Part shown: in pieces, positions 52,612 to 62,889 of the stretch
How the letters are laid out: each line of letters begins with the position of its first letter
Position numbering within the stretch: position 1 is the stretch's first letter
Source: Rhyacophila brunnea
Taxonomy: Eukaryota; Arthropoda; Insecta; Trichoptera; Rhyacophilidae
Reading direction: 5' to 3'
Length of the DNA: 64,000 bases
Assembly (NCBI GenBank): GCA_022495005.1
Contig: JAGYXB010001955.1
Span: 1 to 64,000, forward strand
The notes under the pieces: generated by a model
What the model saw: only the letters and a program-made list of their open reading frames with translations
Databases searched by the model: none
What the model was told of the DNA's origin: nothing
Translations under genes and position numbers: made by a program

Positions 52612-54238
52612 ATACAACACAGCCAACGCAAAACTAATTGACTCACTTTGAACTGATTTTCTGTTTTTGTTTTGAAAACGTTTAAGAACGCCTTCTTCTA
52701 TAGACACGAAGCCTACATCTACGAAATTGAAAATGCAAAAAGGTTAACTGCAAGTCATTTCACGACGAAAATTTATCTGCAGCAAACTTTACAATCATGC
52801 TTTGAGATTTATTTGCCAGGCTGCATTGACATGAGAAAACGTTTCGCAGTAGGTAGTGTTTCAGTGTTTTATGGGTACAATGAAACGATTATTTAAATGA
52901 CTAATCACAAAAACCCCATCCACTAGTAACGCAATTGCAAGACAATTAAAAACAGTTTACTTAATAAAAAAATACCATTTACACTACATAACTAGAGGAA
53001 AATGATGTTTTTAAATGCAAAACGAATGCCATGAGGTGGGGTATTATTAATATTATTATGCTAATCAATTTTAATTGAAATTTCAAATTACTCCAAAAAA
53101 TACTAGAAAATAATACATCGCCTTTAGTAGGATTAAATACACATAGTACAAAGGATTTCAAGTGAAAAGCGCTTTATTTCCAAGAAAAATCAAAAATGCA
53201 TTAGGTAATAGGCGCTATGAAAAATCACTAGTGTCGATTAAAACTATATTTCATTGATAAACAAGTATGTAATAAATAATAAACTAAAACCCTGCAACGA
53301 ACAAAGTTAGAGCGAAAAATATATTTTATTGTTTATATATTTGTATTCATTAATTATAACACATTTAATAATTTAATACGGCCAAAAAAACATTATATTA
53401 CACTCCCCATTATTACATCTTCTTATATTATATAAATATCTTATACCTACAATAGTTTGTATTATTTCAATAGCAGTTCACCAACCCCCTTAGTCCCCCT
53501 ACATTTAAAGTGAATGGTTGTTACTGTTGTTACATACATGAATAAGTTTAATAAATCGCATTGCGCATGTAAAAAAATAAATTTTAAAATACCCAGCATA
53601 TGTTAGCTATTTTTATATGTTGAATAATAATATATCAGGGAAATAAAACAGATTGAGAGTCGCAACAGAAAACAGTAATATAAGGTAAGAGATGGAACAA
53701 AATAGACTCGATCAAGTCTAATACAAAATTGTATTCGCTGTGCAAACCGGTTATAAACGTATATAAAAATATTAACCGGCGTTTCTAAAATATTTTAGGT
53801 CACGAAACATACTTCTTGGTGTGTGTTGTTCTGCTATACTTGATCGATTTTTTGTTATTAGACGGAGCGCAATTGGTAAAGAAGATAAATAATTATATAC
53901 AATAATAATTATTGCTCAAGTTCTAATATATGTACGAAGATGACAGCGCAGTTTAATTAATTAAAATTTGGAGACTGCACTGGATAAAATCATGTTCACC
54001 GTATGAACAACAATGAAAAAGAATAGAGGATTAAGATTGGGATTTTTCCCATGGAAAACTGTCATATTAATTAGTCTCATACAGATCACCACTGTGTAGA
54101 AATAAACCAAGATATTTACAGACATTTTAAATTAATATTTTTTTACGCGTGGTACACCAATTTCACTGGCAGAGTGAAGTCGGATTATGCGTAACGAAAA
54201 ACCGTGATAGTCAATGGACCATCAAAAAACCCGATAGC
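52612..54238. other. AT-rich stretch, nothing recognised
   Basis: A 74-codon frame at 52,672-52,896 has no identifiable motif or convincing splice sites. The rest is low-complexity AT. Confidence 0.35.
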
Positions 54239-54400
54239 TTAAGATCTTATCCACAGTGCGCGTTTCTCGCCGCAAGTGCATGTGGATACCTCAACGAGGT
54301 CACAGACAGGACAGGTGCGACAGCGCGACAGACATAGCGCGAGTGTATATGGACGGCTCAATGAGGCCACATGTACCTGGAATGCGCGCGAGTCATAATA
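54239..54400 (+). repeat. GC-rich repeat, inverted copy at 61.0 kb
   Basis: Shares with the reverse complement of 61,006-61,160: CTCGCCGC(A/G)AGTG, ATGTGGA, CTCA(A/T)(C/T)GAGGTCAC, ATGGACGGCTCAATGAGG, CACATGT and GAATGCGCGCGAGTC. It stands out from its AT-rich surroundings. Class unknown. Confidence 0.65.
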
Positions 54401-54483
54401 TGTTTATAAATTTAGAAATACCTCCGTACCATACATATCTATTAGAAAAAAGTTTTCAATTCTGCATTTAGTAAATTTGTTTG

Positions 54484-54570
54484 TTTTTTCATGTGTGTTT
54501 GAAACCAGACCATGTACCGAACAGGTTGAGCAAGTGGATAATGTAAATTTCTCATAAAAAAAATGTAAAA
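54484..54570 (+). repeat. central fragment of the 59.8-kb SINE family
   Basis: GACCATGTACCGAACAGGTT then GAGCAAGTGGATAATG and ATTTCTCATAAAA match the middle part of the SINE (TATGGACCTAATAGGTTGAC, CAAATGGCTGATAT, ATTTCTCGTAAAAA). Confidence 0.5.
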
Positions 54571-54710
54571 TAACCTTTTTCAGGAGACGGTATTCCAGAT
54601 CGGATTATAGGACCAATGAAAAAAATATGCTTTAATGGGCTGTTGTGCTATCAACTTACAGCTTCATTTTAGGTAGGAACTTTTGCCGAGATTTAGAGGA
54701 GTCAAACTGA

Positions 54711-55075
54711 GTAAGGCCTAAACAAAAACTACCATAAGTGCGAGTGAGAAAGCATTCGGCATGCTTATATCTCCGCAATATTTGTGTAGAGTACGATAGA
54801 ATTTATACGGCAGAATTAAATATGTTTTATACACGTCGCCGGTAAATATTAATTTGGATGACTTCATTTAAAAACTGCGAACACGTGTTGCTGAATTTTT
54901 TTTCGTGTTAAATATATAGTTAGTGATAATTATTTTTAGTTAATTTAGTAGAAAATATGGTTAACTATGTTGTGTATAAATTTGGTAACCGTACTGAGAA
55001 GCAACATGATGGTATAACATTTCATAGCTAAGTTGATAATAATAAAATGGACGTTCTACTGTGCGTTATACGCAA
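54711..55075 (+). repeat. 360-bp repeat with decayed THAP-like start, copy 2
   Basis: Direct copy of 45,118-45,480. Its 24-codon frame (54,957-55,031) begins MVNYVVYKFGNRTEKQ and ends GITFHS, in frame with copy 1 apart from a 9-base difference, and ends in the same TAA. Both zinc-ligand positions are Tyr and Phe, each one base away from Cys. Confidence 0.6.
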
Positions 55076-55335
55076 GAAATACGGCTTTATTTCCTCGAAC
55101 AATACCCACTCTCTTTATATTATTACTCTGAGTTGTACAGTCTTTTATGGAAGAAAATAGCGGGTGGTATTAATTGTAGCATCTGCGAATGTTTAAAAAG
55201 ACACTGGAAATAAAATTCAATAAATAATACGCGCTAGTGGGTAGGTACCTACCAATATGATATCAGTTTCGTCTTTTATTTCAAACATTATCATTAATGA
55301 TGGGATTAATCAGATACTGGAACAGTAGGGTTGAA

Positions 55336-55600
55336 GGAAAGGCAGAGAGGCTAGACTCTTTGGAAAGACGGTGCTGGAGGCGAATGTTGAGAATCTCGTA
55401 GATTGCCAAACGTACCGACGATTCCATAATTAGCGAACTCCAGATTCGAGACCACTCTCCTCGGTTTACCTTCGTCGGACTCCTCAGTGTTTTGGTCGAT
55501 GATGACAATCTGGAAAAACACGGGATATTTGGTCAGGTCGAAAGTAGGAGAAAACGAGGTAGAGATCCCTCCAAATGGAAGGACGAAATTTAATCAAGAA
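55336..55600 (+). pseudogene. LINE ORF2 C-terminal remnant, second type
   Basis: The plus strand reads ERLDSLERRCWRRMLRIS, a stop, then AKRTDDSIISELQIRDHSPR, FTFVGLLSVLVDDDNLEKHG and GQVESRRKRGRDPSKWKDEI. This follows the post-reverse-transcriptase region of many insect LINEs (RRMLRISWxxxRTNxSILxELxI...LxxxxxxGKVEGxRxRGRxPxRWxDxI). The reverse transcriptase is missing. Confidence 0.75.
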
Positions 55601-55999
55601 TGTCACGGGTTTTCCACTGACACTGGCATGCGTGCCGCTAAATACCGAAAATGAGGAGCCAAACCAGGGAATAGAAACATTTTTTCTAACACTATCTAAA
55701 TATACTAAAAACGACCCCATGACCACCCTTAATAATAATAAGTCAATATGTTGTATAGTTGAGACATCTAGCGATAGAAAAACGGTTGTAATCAATCTAA
55801 AAACATATAAAAAAATACTTAAAAGAAGGTAGGTCATGTATGCGTTCGTTGAAACATTTCGTCATAATTACAAACTATTTAATGCGTGTTTTTATTATTC
55901 AAATGTAGTCCCCTCGAATATATAAGATAGATTGTAAAATTAACTATTCCACCCGAGAGTTCTGGGTTCGATCCGGTGAAGACATATATTTATGTGTTT
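55601..55999. other. stretch with a lone B-box word
   Basis: GGGTTCGATCCGG at about 55,966-55,978 resembles a tRNA B box, but no box A or tail of a known family is beside it. Confidence 0.3.
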
Positions 56000-56235
56000 C
56001 AGGGCTCGAAATGGACCGAAACGCACCGGAGCGCCATTCCGGTTCGTGAAATCGGTAAAACTATCGCTCCGTCTCGTGGAAAATATATTTTAACCGTCTG
56101 AGTTAGATAGGCCACATAATAAAAAATCTAACACATTTATTTTTATAAAATGCGTATAAAATTTGATAACTGTGTAAATATCTTCAGAAAATTGTCGAGC
56201 GCTCCGGTTCATAAACTTTTCCATTTCGAGCGCTG
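56000..56235. mobile_element. 236-bp hAT MITE, intact, perfect 8-bp duplication
   Basis: Ends CAGGGCTCGAAATGGACCG and, inverted, CAGCGCTCGAAATGGAAAA. ATGTGTTT flanks both sides. It is the best copy of a family with truncated members at 15,006-15,221 and 20,850-21,020 in Ddr introns. Confidence 0.92.
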
Positions 56236-57704
56236 ATGTGTTTTTCTCAAAGCCTGGGTGTTTGTGATTGTTCAAAAGTACTGTACTAACAACCACTGTG
56301 TACGAAAAAACAAGAACATGGTCATTAATAATTCTAAAAAAATGATACTATAACAAATACTTACTTATATCAAATAACCTAACCACGCGATATACAGCAA
56401 CATTAAACATCACACACATACATCCTGTGATGGTGTTATTATTTATTATATATTGATATGTACGGTTTATGTATTGGTTTTTTTATACATATTAAAACCA
56501 CGGATTCAGGGAAATTAAGTATATCGTAAGTATATTTCGCTTTTAAGACAAGTAACAATAATTAATTATTATCAACAATTTGTTTACGTTCACGTACACT
56601 TTGGCGCGAAAAGGTGGAAAACTGTATTCAGACGCGATGGTCAAGGCTCGAGGGTAGGTTACCGACTATCGTACCTACTCTCGGTCCTTCGTCCGCCCAG
56701 AAACAAATAACGATATCTTTATTTTTGTTTGTTTCGCTGGCCATCCTGGTTTAGCCTTGACTCATTTACAATTTACAATAATATAATTATCTTCCCAACT
56801 ATGTCGATTGCAGGATTTTTGATGGTGGATTTAGGGATTGTGATATTTCGTATCAATATAGTAATATATTATTATGATAGCTTCTTTAAAACTCACGTCC
56901 CATTATTGAAAGGGTGTAGGTACTTAGGTAGGTCTCAGGCCTTAGTAGGTAGGTATATTTTATATATTTTATGGTTTCATCTATTATCGATATTAAATAA
57001 TGACCGTTGGCTGGTATGTAAACAAATGTATTGCATGTCATATAAACTGATTTACAGAAAACCAGCGTTATCGCTATAACGCCGTTTTTCCGGAAAAGGG
57101 CTCAATTGCGGAAGAGGAAAAATCTTGCGTTTCTGCCGCGTCCCGCAACACAATACATTATGAACTTATTAGTCGAAAAAGAACATCTTATATTATACGA
57201 AACGCTGTTACATCTCGTATGCCTCCTGCGCTTCTGGGAACCCCGCCACTAATCTAATCACAATAATGTATTATGCGAAAAATCCTTTGTCCATGTATCC
57301 ATATATCTAGCGATATGATTTGATGATTATTTTGAAGGTAAAAAGAATAAAATTCTAAACAACGGTTCCAATTATGGTATAGATCTGAACATCACAAATG
57401 TGTTGGCGTCTAGATCTAGGTGGGTGTGATAAAGGTCACACAAATTGCATTATTTTATACATGAGTTAATCACAATAGGTATATAAGTAATCCAACTTTA
57501 TATTATATAAAACGCAGAAATTTTATTATTATTTGACCATCGCTATAATGCCAAAAATTTAGAGAGGCTTTGTGTCAGTGACAGATAAGTACCCACAATG
57601 AAGTATTTCTGTCTATAATTCGAATACCGCGTTCGGCAATTTAACACTTTTGATTAACAGACCTGTTTCTAATATATAAAATACACGTCAAAAAGTTATT
57701 TCGA
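56236..57704. other. stretch without recognised features
   Basis: GC-richer patches at about 56,600-56,700 and 57,060-57,240 contain no supportable coding or repeat structure. A 116-codon frame at 56,729-57,079 starts in a GC-richer part but shows no motif. Confidence 0.3.
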
Positions 57705-57792
57705 GAAAAACAAAAAATCTGTTCATACAAACCTCCACTCCATCCGTAGAGGGCCATCCGATTTTATTACGATCGGACATGGTAAAAAAAAA
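57705..57792 (+). repeat. 3' fragment of the 59.8-kb SINE family
   Basis: AAATCTGTTCATACAAACCT then CCACTCC and a GATCGGACATGGT end match the SINE 3' part (AAATCTGTTAATACAAACCT, CTACTCTGTGGAGG, GATCGGACATGGT). The head is missing. Confidence 0.65.
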
Positions 57793-58282
57793 TACATTAG
57801 TTTTTTGTAGCGAAAACCGAAATCTAAATGCTTTTGATGTAATATGTTCAAAAGGCTGTCTATTTAGAAAGAGCTAAGTTTTATGTTATACTTATTTTGG
57901 GGCGTTTGGTAGATAATGAATTTGAGAGCTGCGCGCGCACACCGTTTCTAAAGTGCGCGACAGTATGAAGTTAGCTCCGAATCAGTCAGCTGTATACAAA
58001 CGCAAGTTTGATAGTAGAATTGTTCTGTTGCCTAGGCAACGAATTTATTATTGTCGGCCATTTGCAATTCCTTACGTAAACAAACGATTAAACGTCAGAG
58101 TGACAGTTGCTACTTTAAAAATATAAACAACGAGAAATAATTAAGTATATTATTTAGTAATATAAGTTAAAGTGTATAGAAATAAACCAACAGCGCTCCA
58201 ATAAGCGGCCCTTTTTCTTGAATGTGTAATTTAACAAGATAATTAAGAGCTAGTCGGAGAATCTAGGTTATCACAAGTTTTG

Positions 58283-58345
58283 TTTTTGTTTTGTTACGCT
58301 AACGCGCGTACATAAGTACACACACCGATTTTTTCAAATTTTTAT
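58283..58345 (-). repeat. inverted match to the 4.9-kb hAT-like fragment
   Basis: TAACGCGCGTACATAAGTAC then ACACACCGATTTTTT is the reverse complement of 4925-4985. It lies 160 bp before the ATG of the next exon, so it may be part of that gene's 5' region. Confidence 0.6.
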
Positions 58346-58501
58346 TACACCTTTGCCTCGTACTAATTAATTAATCCTATGTGATATTAGAATTGCAGTT
58401 GCACGCATCTCACCAGTAGGTACTAAGTACCCAAACCCAGAGAGATATAAGTATATATGTATATGCTTACTGCTTAGTGTGTAACAGGGAACGCATAAAT
58501 A

Positions 58502-58777
58502 ATGGAAACTGAAATACCTAACGATAAGGTGTGGAGAAACAGGAAACCGAGATCGAGTGTGGAAGAATTTGAGATACTTAAACACGTGTCAGAAATACGC
58601 TTGTATTTCGTTCTGACAACTGTTCTCCTGTTATGCACTGGCGCTTATTCAATATTGGTGTATTTGGGATATAACCTATCGGAATTCTATTTATTAATCT
58701 GTTCTGTGGTGTGTAATAATATGTTGTTCGAGTTAGTGTTGTGGATAGTTATTCTATCGTTCACTACATTCAGGTGA
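58502..58777 (+). CDS. likely first coding exon of an unidentified membrane protein
   Basis: ATG in the context AATAATGG opens a frame of 91 residues that ends exactly at a strong splice donor, ATTCAG|GTGAGC. Residues 1-31 are polar and basic (NDKVWRNRKPRSSVEEFE). About 34-57 (YFVLTTVLLLCTGAYSILVY) and about 63-88 (LLICSVVCNNMLFELVLWIV) are hydrophobic enough to span a membrane, suggesting a small multi-pass protein. I do not recognise the family. Downstream acceptors exist (for example near 60,093) but give short reads I cannot verify, so the gene is incomplete here. Codon composition is less AT-biased than the surroundings. Confidence 0.45.
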   Translation: METEIPNDKVWRNRKPRSSVEEFEILKHVSEIRLYFVLTTVLLLCTGAYSILVYLGYNLSEFYLLICSVVCNNMLFELVLWIVILSFTTFR

Positions 58778-59828
58778 GCACACAAGGAACTGGGGGGGGA
58801 GAAAAATTATCTACAAATTATTTAGAATATTACTTCTTCTAATTCTTCACCAAGATCTCGTAACTGAGTACCTATCGTGACCCGGATGATTTGGCCAACT
58901 TCTCTCGGCATTTTACGATACGCAACATTTGTGAAAACTGAAAGAGCCATTGCACTTATAAATTGGTGTAACTATCTGGGGCATCCAATGTTTGCTTTAA
59001 TATTCCGATTCGGCATGTCTTAAACACAAGACAGTGCGGACGACACAAACGGACACTATTCGATAACAGCTCGTAATAACTCGCAGGTGAATTTGCAGGC
59101 CAGTTTACGACTTGACTAAAAGTGCGGAGTGTCTGGGTATGGGGATATTATCTGGAAAGGTGTTCAATTACACGGTTATAGAGCTGAGAAGCTATAAGTA
59201 GAAGGCGAAATAAATATGGAAGTCAGTGGCACCTGCTATATTTTCTTAAGGCTATACCTCAGTTGAGGCATGGTCTAAAAAGATCGTAGCTAGGCGATGC
59301 GGGGATTGCGGGTCGCGGGTGCAAATGACGCATCCCGAACGAAATATAATTTGTCATATAAATCCAACATGCGTCCATTTAATGTTCTGTTTATTGTTAT
59401 ATTAGTAGCAATAATAATATATTCATTGACATGTTTTCTTTTTCAAGTAAATGGGTAACGTTTTTTAGTCATCTTTACACGATTTAAGAATTAATACCCC
59501 CGTCGCCATCACGAAACAAATTGACGTGTTCCCAGCTCGACGTTCTCTCTCCGAATTCCAGCGAGTCCAAAATTTCGTCGCGCCTATAGTTGAAAATTAT
59601 TTGCCGTTTCACTGACGGCCGGCCCCTCTTACCGCCATCAATCTATTTTTCTGTTTGCGCGCATGACTGCATTCATATTGCACTGGTAAGTCTGAATTCT
59701 TTTCCCGTTACATCAACCATTGGCCAAATAAATGGTGGGAATATATCGTTTATTAAGATAGCATTTACTTGGTACAATTACATTTGACAACACTATATAA
59801 TATAATATTAATAATGGGTACATAAGCC
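58778..59828. other. presumed intron or intergenic DNA, nothing recognised
   Basis: Contains moderately GC-rich patches (about 59,000-59,350 and 59,500-59,690) that could hold an exon, but none with a convincing frame and phase was identified. Confidence 0.3.
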
Positions 59829-60050
59829 GGCATTGGACTAACATGCCGTGGGTCGCAGGTTCGAATCCTGGATCTGGCAAGTACACATATTGTTTTTCAA
59901 TTTGTGTGTTAGTCAGGCTATGGACCTAATAGGTTGACCAAATGGCTGATATCCATTTCTCGTAAAAACAAAATCTGTTAATACAAACCTCTACTCTGTG
60001 GAGGCCCATATGATCCTATTAGGATCGGACATGGTCGGAAAAAAAGAAAA
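59829..60050 (+). repeat. tRNA-derived SINE, best copy of its family
   Basis: The head has a B box (GGTTCGAATCC in GTCGCAGGTTCGAATCCTGG). The body TTGTTTTTCAATTTGTGTGT, TATGGACCTAATAGGTTGAC, ATTTCTCGTAAAAACAAAAT and 3' part CTCTGTGGAGGCCCATATGA, TCCTATTAGGATCGGACATGG follow, then an A-rich tail. Box A is only loosely present. Full relatives: 46,395-46,622; fragments at 54,484 and 57,705; distant ones at 3,490 and 40.3-40.9 kb. Confidence 0.82.
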
Positions 60051-60308
60051 AAGAAATAGAATGCCACCAAACTAGTTTTTTTTTTATATTTCAGCTGTTG
60101 CACCATTAGTGGTATATTATGTTAGTCTTGATTCTGTCCAAATCAACGAACCATAAACAAAAATATAAGTGTGTCACGCCATGGCAAACCGCACCTACAA
60201 GATCTTTGAGCGACATAATGATGCGTATAATCAGTAATATAAGTAATATAATAACAAAATAGTCATATCAGTGAAAAAAATGAATGATTATCCGATAATT
60301 TATTAGAC

Positions 60309-60791
60309 CAAGGGTAGTCAACCTGGTCCTACCACCCACTAGTGGCGTTCCAGCTGTCATGGTGGGCTGTAGGGGTTTTAAAAACATTTTCATTATGTTT
60401 TCATAAAATTCCACGTGACAATTTAAATTATTAATTATTATATTTAAATTATTTGTATCGCCCTCAGGGATCTCATTAATAATTTAATTAATTAAATGTA
60501 ATTTCATCAGACTTCATGCTTCTAAGTATAAATAAAAAGATAGATTTAACTACAGTAAGTTGTTTTATAAAGATTTATTCTGCCAGACTTAGCGAAAGTC
60601 TGACATAAAGTATTTGGTAAGTAATTATTATTATATGCTTTAACTTGTTGTAACTCTGGTTTATAAATTTTATAAAGTAAAGTTACTTTCCTACTTTATA
60701 AATCTATTTAATGTGGAACCGGTGGGCGGTTAGAAAATTTGACTACTAACAGAGATACAAAAGTGGGCGGTAGGTATGTTGACTACCCCTG
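60309..60791. mobile_element. non-autonomous hAT element
   Basis: Ends CAAGGGTAGTCAACCTGG and, inverted, CAGGGGTAGTCAACATACC, both followed by a (C)CTACC(A/G)CCCACT block. The flanks TATTAGAC and ATTTAGAC agree at 6 of 8 positions. The interior is AT-rich without transposase code. Confidence 0.78.
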
Positions 60792-61005
60792 ATTTAGACG
60801 TTTAAAATAATATAGACGGAACTAAGAATACGCTTTAGAAGACAATGCTCACATACACTTAAGAAATCTGGACATAAACTCTGCAAAATGAAAGAACCCT
60901 AAACGTTTTTGAAAGATAAATTCTTCAATGTATACTTATATTCTGTTGGCTTATCAGGACAAAATTATAATACCTACTGGGCTTTACGGCCTTTTCCATA
61001 TGGCG

Positions 61006-61160
61006 CGATTTGACTCGCGCGCATTCCATGCACATGTGACCTCATTGAGCCGTCCACATGTAAACGCCGCGCGTCACTTCTCGCGCGGTCGAGGTACAGG
61101 TGACCTCAATGAGCTGTCCACATTCACTCGCGGCGAGACACGCGTCATCTTGACAAGGTT
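61006..61160 (-). repeat. GC-rich repeat, inverted copy of 54.2 kb
   Basis: Reverse complement of the 54,239-54,400 repeat, with shared GACTCGCGCGCATTC, CATTGAGCCGTCCACATGT, GTGACCTCA and CACTCGCGGCGAGA words. The inner GACCTCA(T/A)TGAGC(C/T)GTCCACAT unit occurs twice within it. Confidence 0.65.
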
Positions 61161-62441
61161 TTAGATGACGCGTCATGTGTTGGTTACCTTATTAATCGGC
61201 ATAGAGAGTAATGTCGGGCAAACCAATAGATAGAAGAGGAAAAATCATGACAAGTTTCGCTAGCTGGATGAAGCTACCAATGACCGGCGACTACTTTGCA
61301 GTGAAAATAAATAATAAGGTGACAACAAAAATAACATTTCAAGGTGTTGCTAAGTGGTATTCACGCCCCTTTAGCGTTAAAATTCTATATAGGTAGTTAT
61401 TGAAATAATTATTAGCTGATAGTGTTGCCAAGTATCGTTGACAAAAACATGCCAGACGGGGTATGAAAACAAGCTATTTGGCAGGAAAAAACTTCAGATT
61501 TTGTGAAAATAAAATTGCAAGTAAATTTACTTATTCTACCAAGAACGAAGTCAATACCTTTGCTTTCGCGTATCGAAAAAAGTGAAAAAATCAAAAAAAT
61601 GTCGATACGTGTAAAAACCACACATTTCAACAAAAATATATTTCATTATTGACAAATACTCATATTGTGTCAACGGCGTTCAAGTTTCGTTTTATGTTTC
61701 AAGACGAGAGAATTAAATAACTTTTAGTTACATACATACATGAATAATTGTTAAATTATTATTTTATATACGCGGGATTCGGAATAAAATACAAAAATAT
61801 TAAATAATGCATGAAATTATTTCATCGTGTTTTATTTCTCACTACAATAGGTGCCGACCACCTACATGCATTAATTAGTATTTGATAGTCAGAAATTTAA
61901 TCCACATGAAAATAAATAAACTAAATAGGTATCTAGCGTTTTTTCAAGACATGTAAAGCTGTTGGAGGCATCAAAAAACGCTAGTACAAACGTCACAAGT
62001 CAGATGCGTTTTTTGCAAGCTAGATGTCTATCGAAAAATGCTAGGTCTGGCAAGAAAAACGCTAAATTGGCAACGCCGATTCGCTCTAACAAGTATGTCG
62101 CTACTGCGTGACAATTTAAAGATCAGGAAGTAGTAAGTTTGTTCGATGATTATCGACCATTATTTAAAATAAACGTCTACGAAATATGGCAGAGTCGTCT
62201 GTAATATCTTTCAATTTACATACATTAATGATAATCACTGTGGCCACATACACATATCGGGTGGTGTTTTTGTATATACGAGTATTATTATTGTCAGTGG
62301 CGAATGACTTTAAGAAATAATATTAGGTAAATCAGATATAGCCAAACACAATGCAATTAGCAGGAATAGTGCCAAACTAATAATATTGAGATCCTGAGGA
62401 TTGAATGAACACAACTACATCGGTGAATAAATGGAGTTCAT
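61161..62441. other. stretch without recognised features
   Basis: The open frame at 61,211-61,396 shows no motif or splice support. GCGTTTTT.. words near 61,940-62,060 (AACGCTAG, AAATGCTAGG) look like an old repeat but have no clear partner. Confidence 0.3.
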
Positions 62442-62579
62442 ATTTTTTCTATTGGTTATAATATATTCTCTCAGAAAGTGTTTTTCAAAATTATGTATTT
62501 TCAATAATTAGAATGATACATTCTTAAATCTTGTGAATTATTCGTTGAATAAAAGAAATAGTTAATTATAAATTATAAG
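62442..62579 (+). repeat. SINE tail fragment, same family as 5.6-5.85 kb
   Basis: TTTTTTCTATTGGTTATAAT, ATATTCTCTCAGAAAGTGTT, TTTCAAAATTATGTA match 5780-5842. The rest (TTCTTAAATCTTGTGAATTA, TTCGTTGAATAAAAGAAATA) matches the inverted piece at 5570-5640. The tRNA head is missing. Confidence 0.78.
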
Positions 62580-62768
62580 CAAGTGCAAGTAAGTTACATC
62601 ATAAAAAAATATTGGAGAAATCCACGACGTCGGTTAGTAATCGAAGTAATAGGTATCTACTTTGATTTAAGAAACAAAATTCGATTGCCAAAGTAGCTTG
62701 ATTTGGAAGAGCGCTGATGTGTAGGTATTAAAATTGACCAATAGTTAAAATTTGTCGCAATTAGTATG

Positions 62769-62889
62769 TCCCTGCGTAGCATAGTGGTAATGCACGGATG
62801 GGGCGTAAACCCGGGAGATGCAGGGTTCGATTCCCCGCCGGGGTGGCTTACTTTTTTCAAAAAAAGATTTTTTTCTATTGGTTATAATA
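62769..62889 (+). repeat. tRNA-derived SINE split by mariner
   Basis: Box A TAGCATAGTGG (62,777-62,787) and B box GGTTCGATTCC (62,824-62,834) form a good Pol III promoter pair in a tRNA-like head. GGGGTGGCTTACTTTTTTCA and TTTTTTTCTATTGGTTATAA follow, the same tail as at 5,760-5,812. The mariner at 62,890 interrupts it at the TA that the other copies show as TTATAATATATTC. Confidence 0.82.

Noticed and set aside
56729..57079. A 116-codon plus-strand frame with hydrophobic stretches
   Set aside because: Composition follows the AT-rich background, there are no splice signals in phase and no family resemblance.
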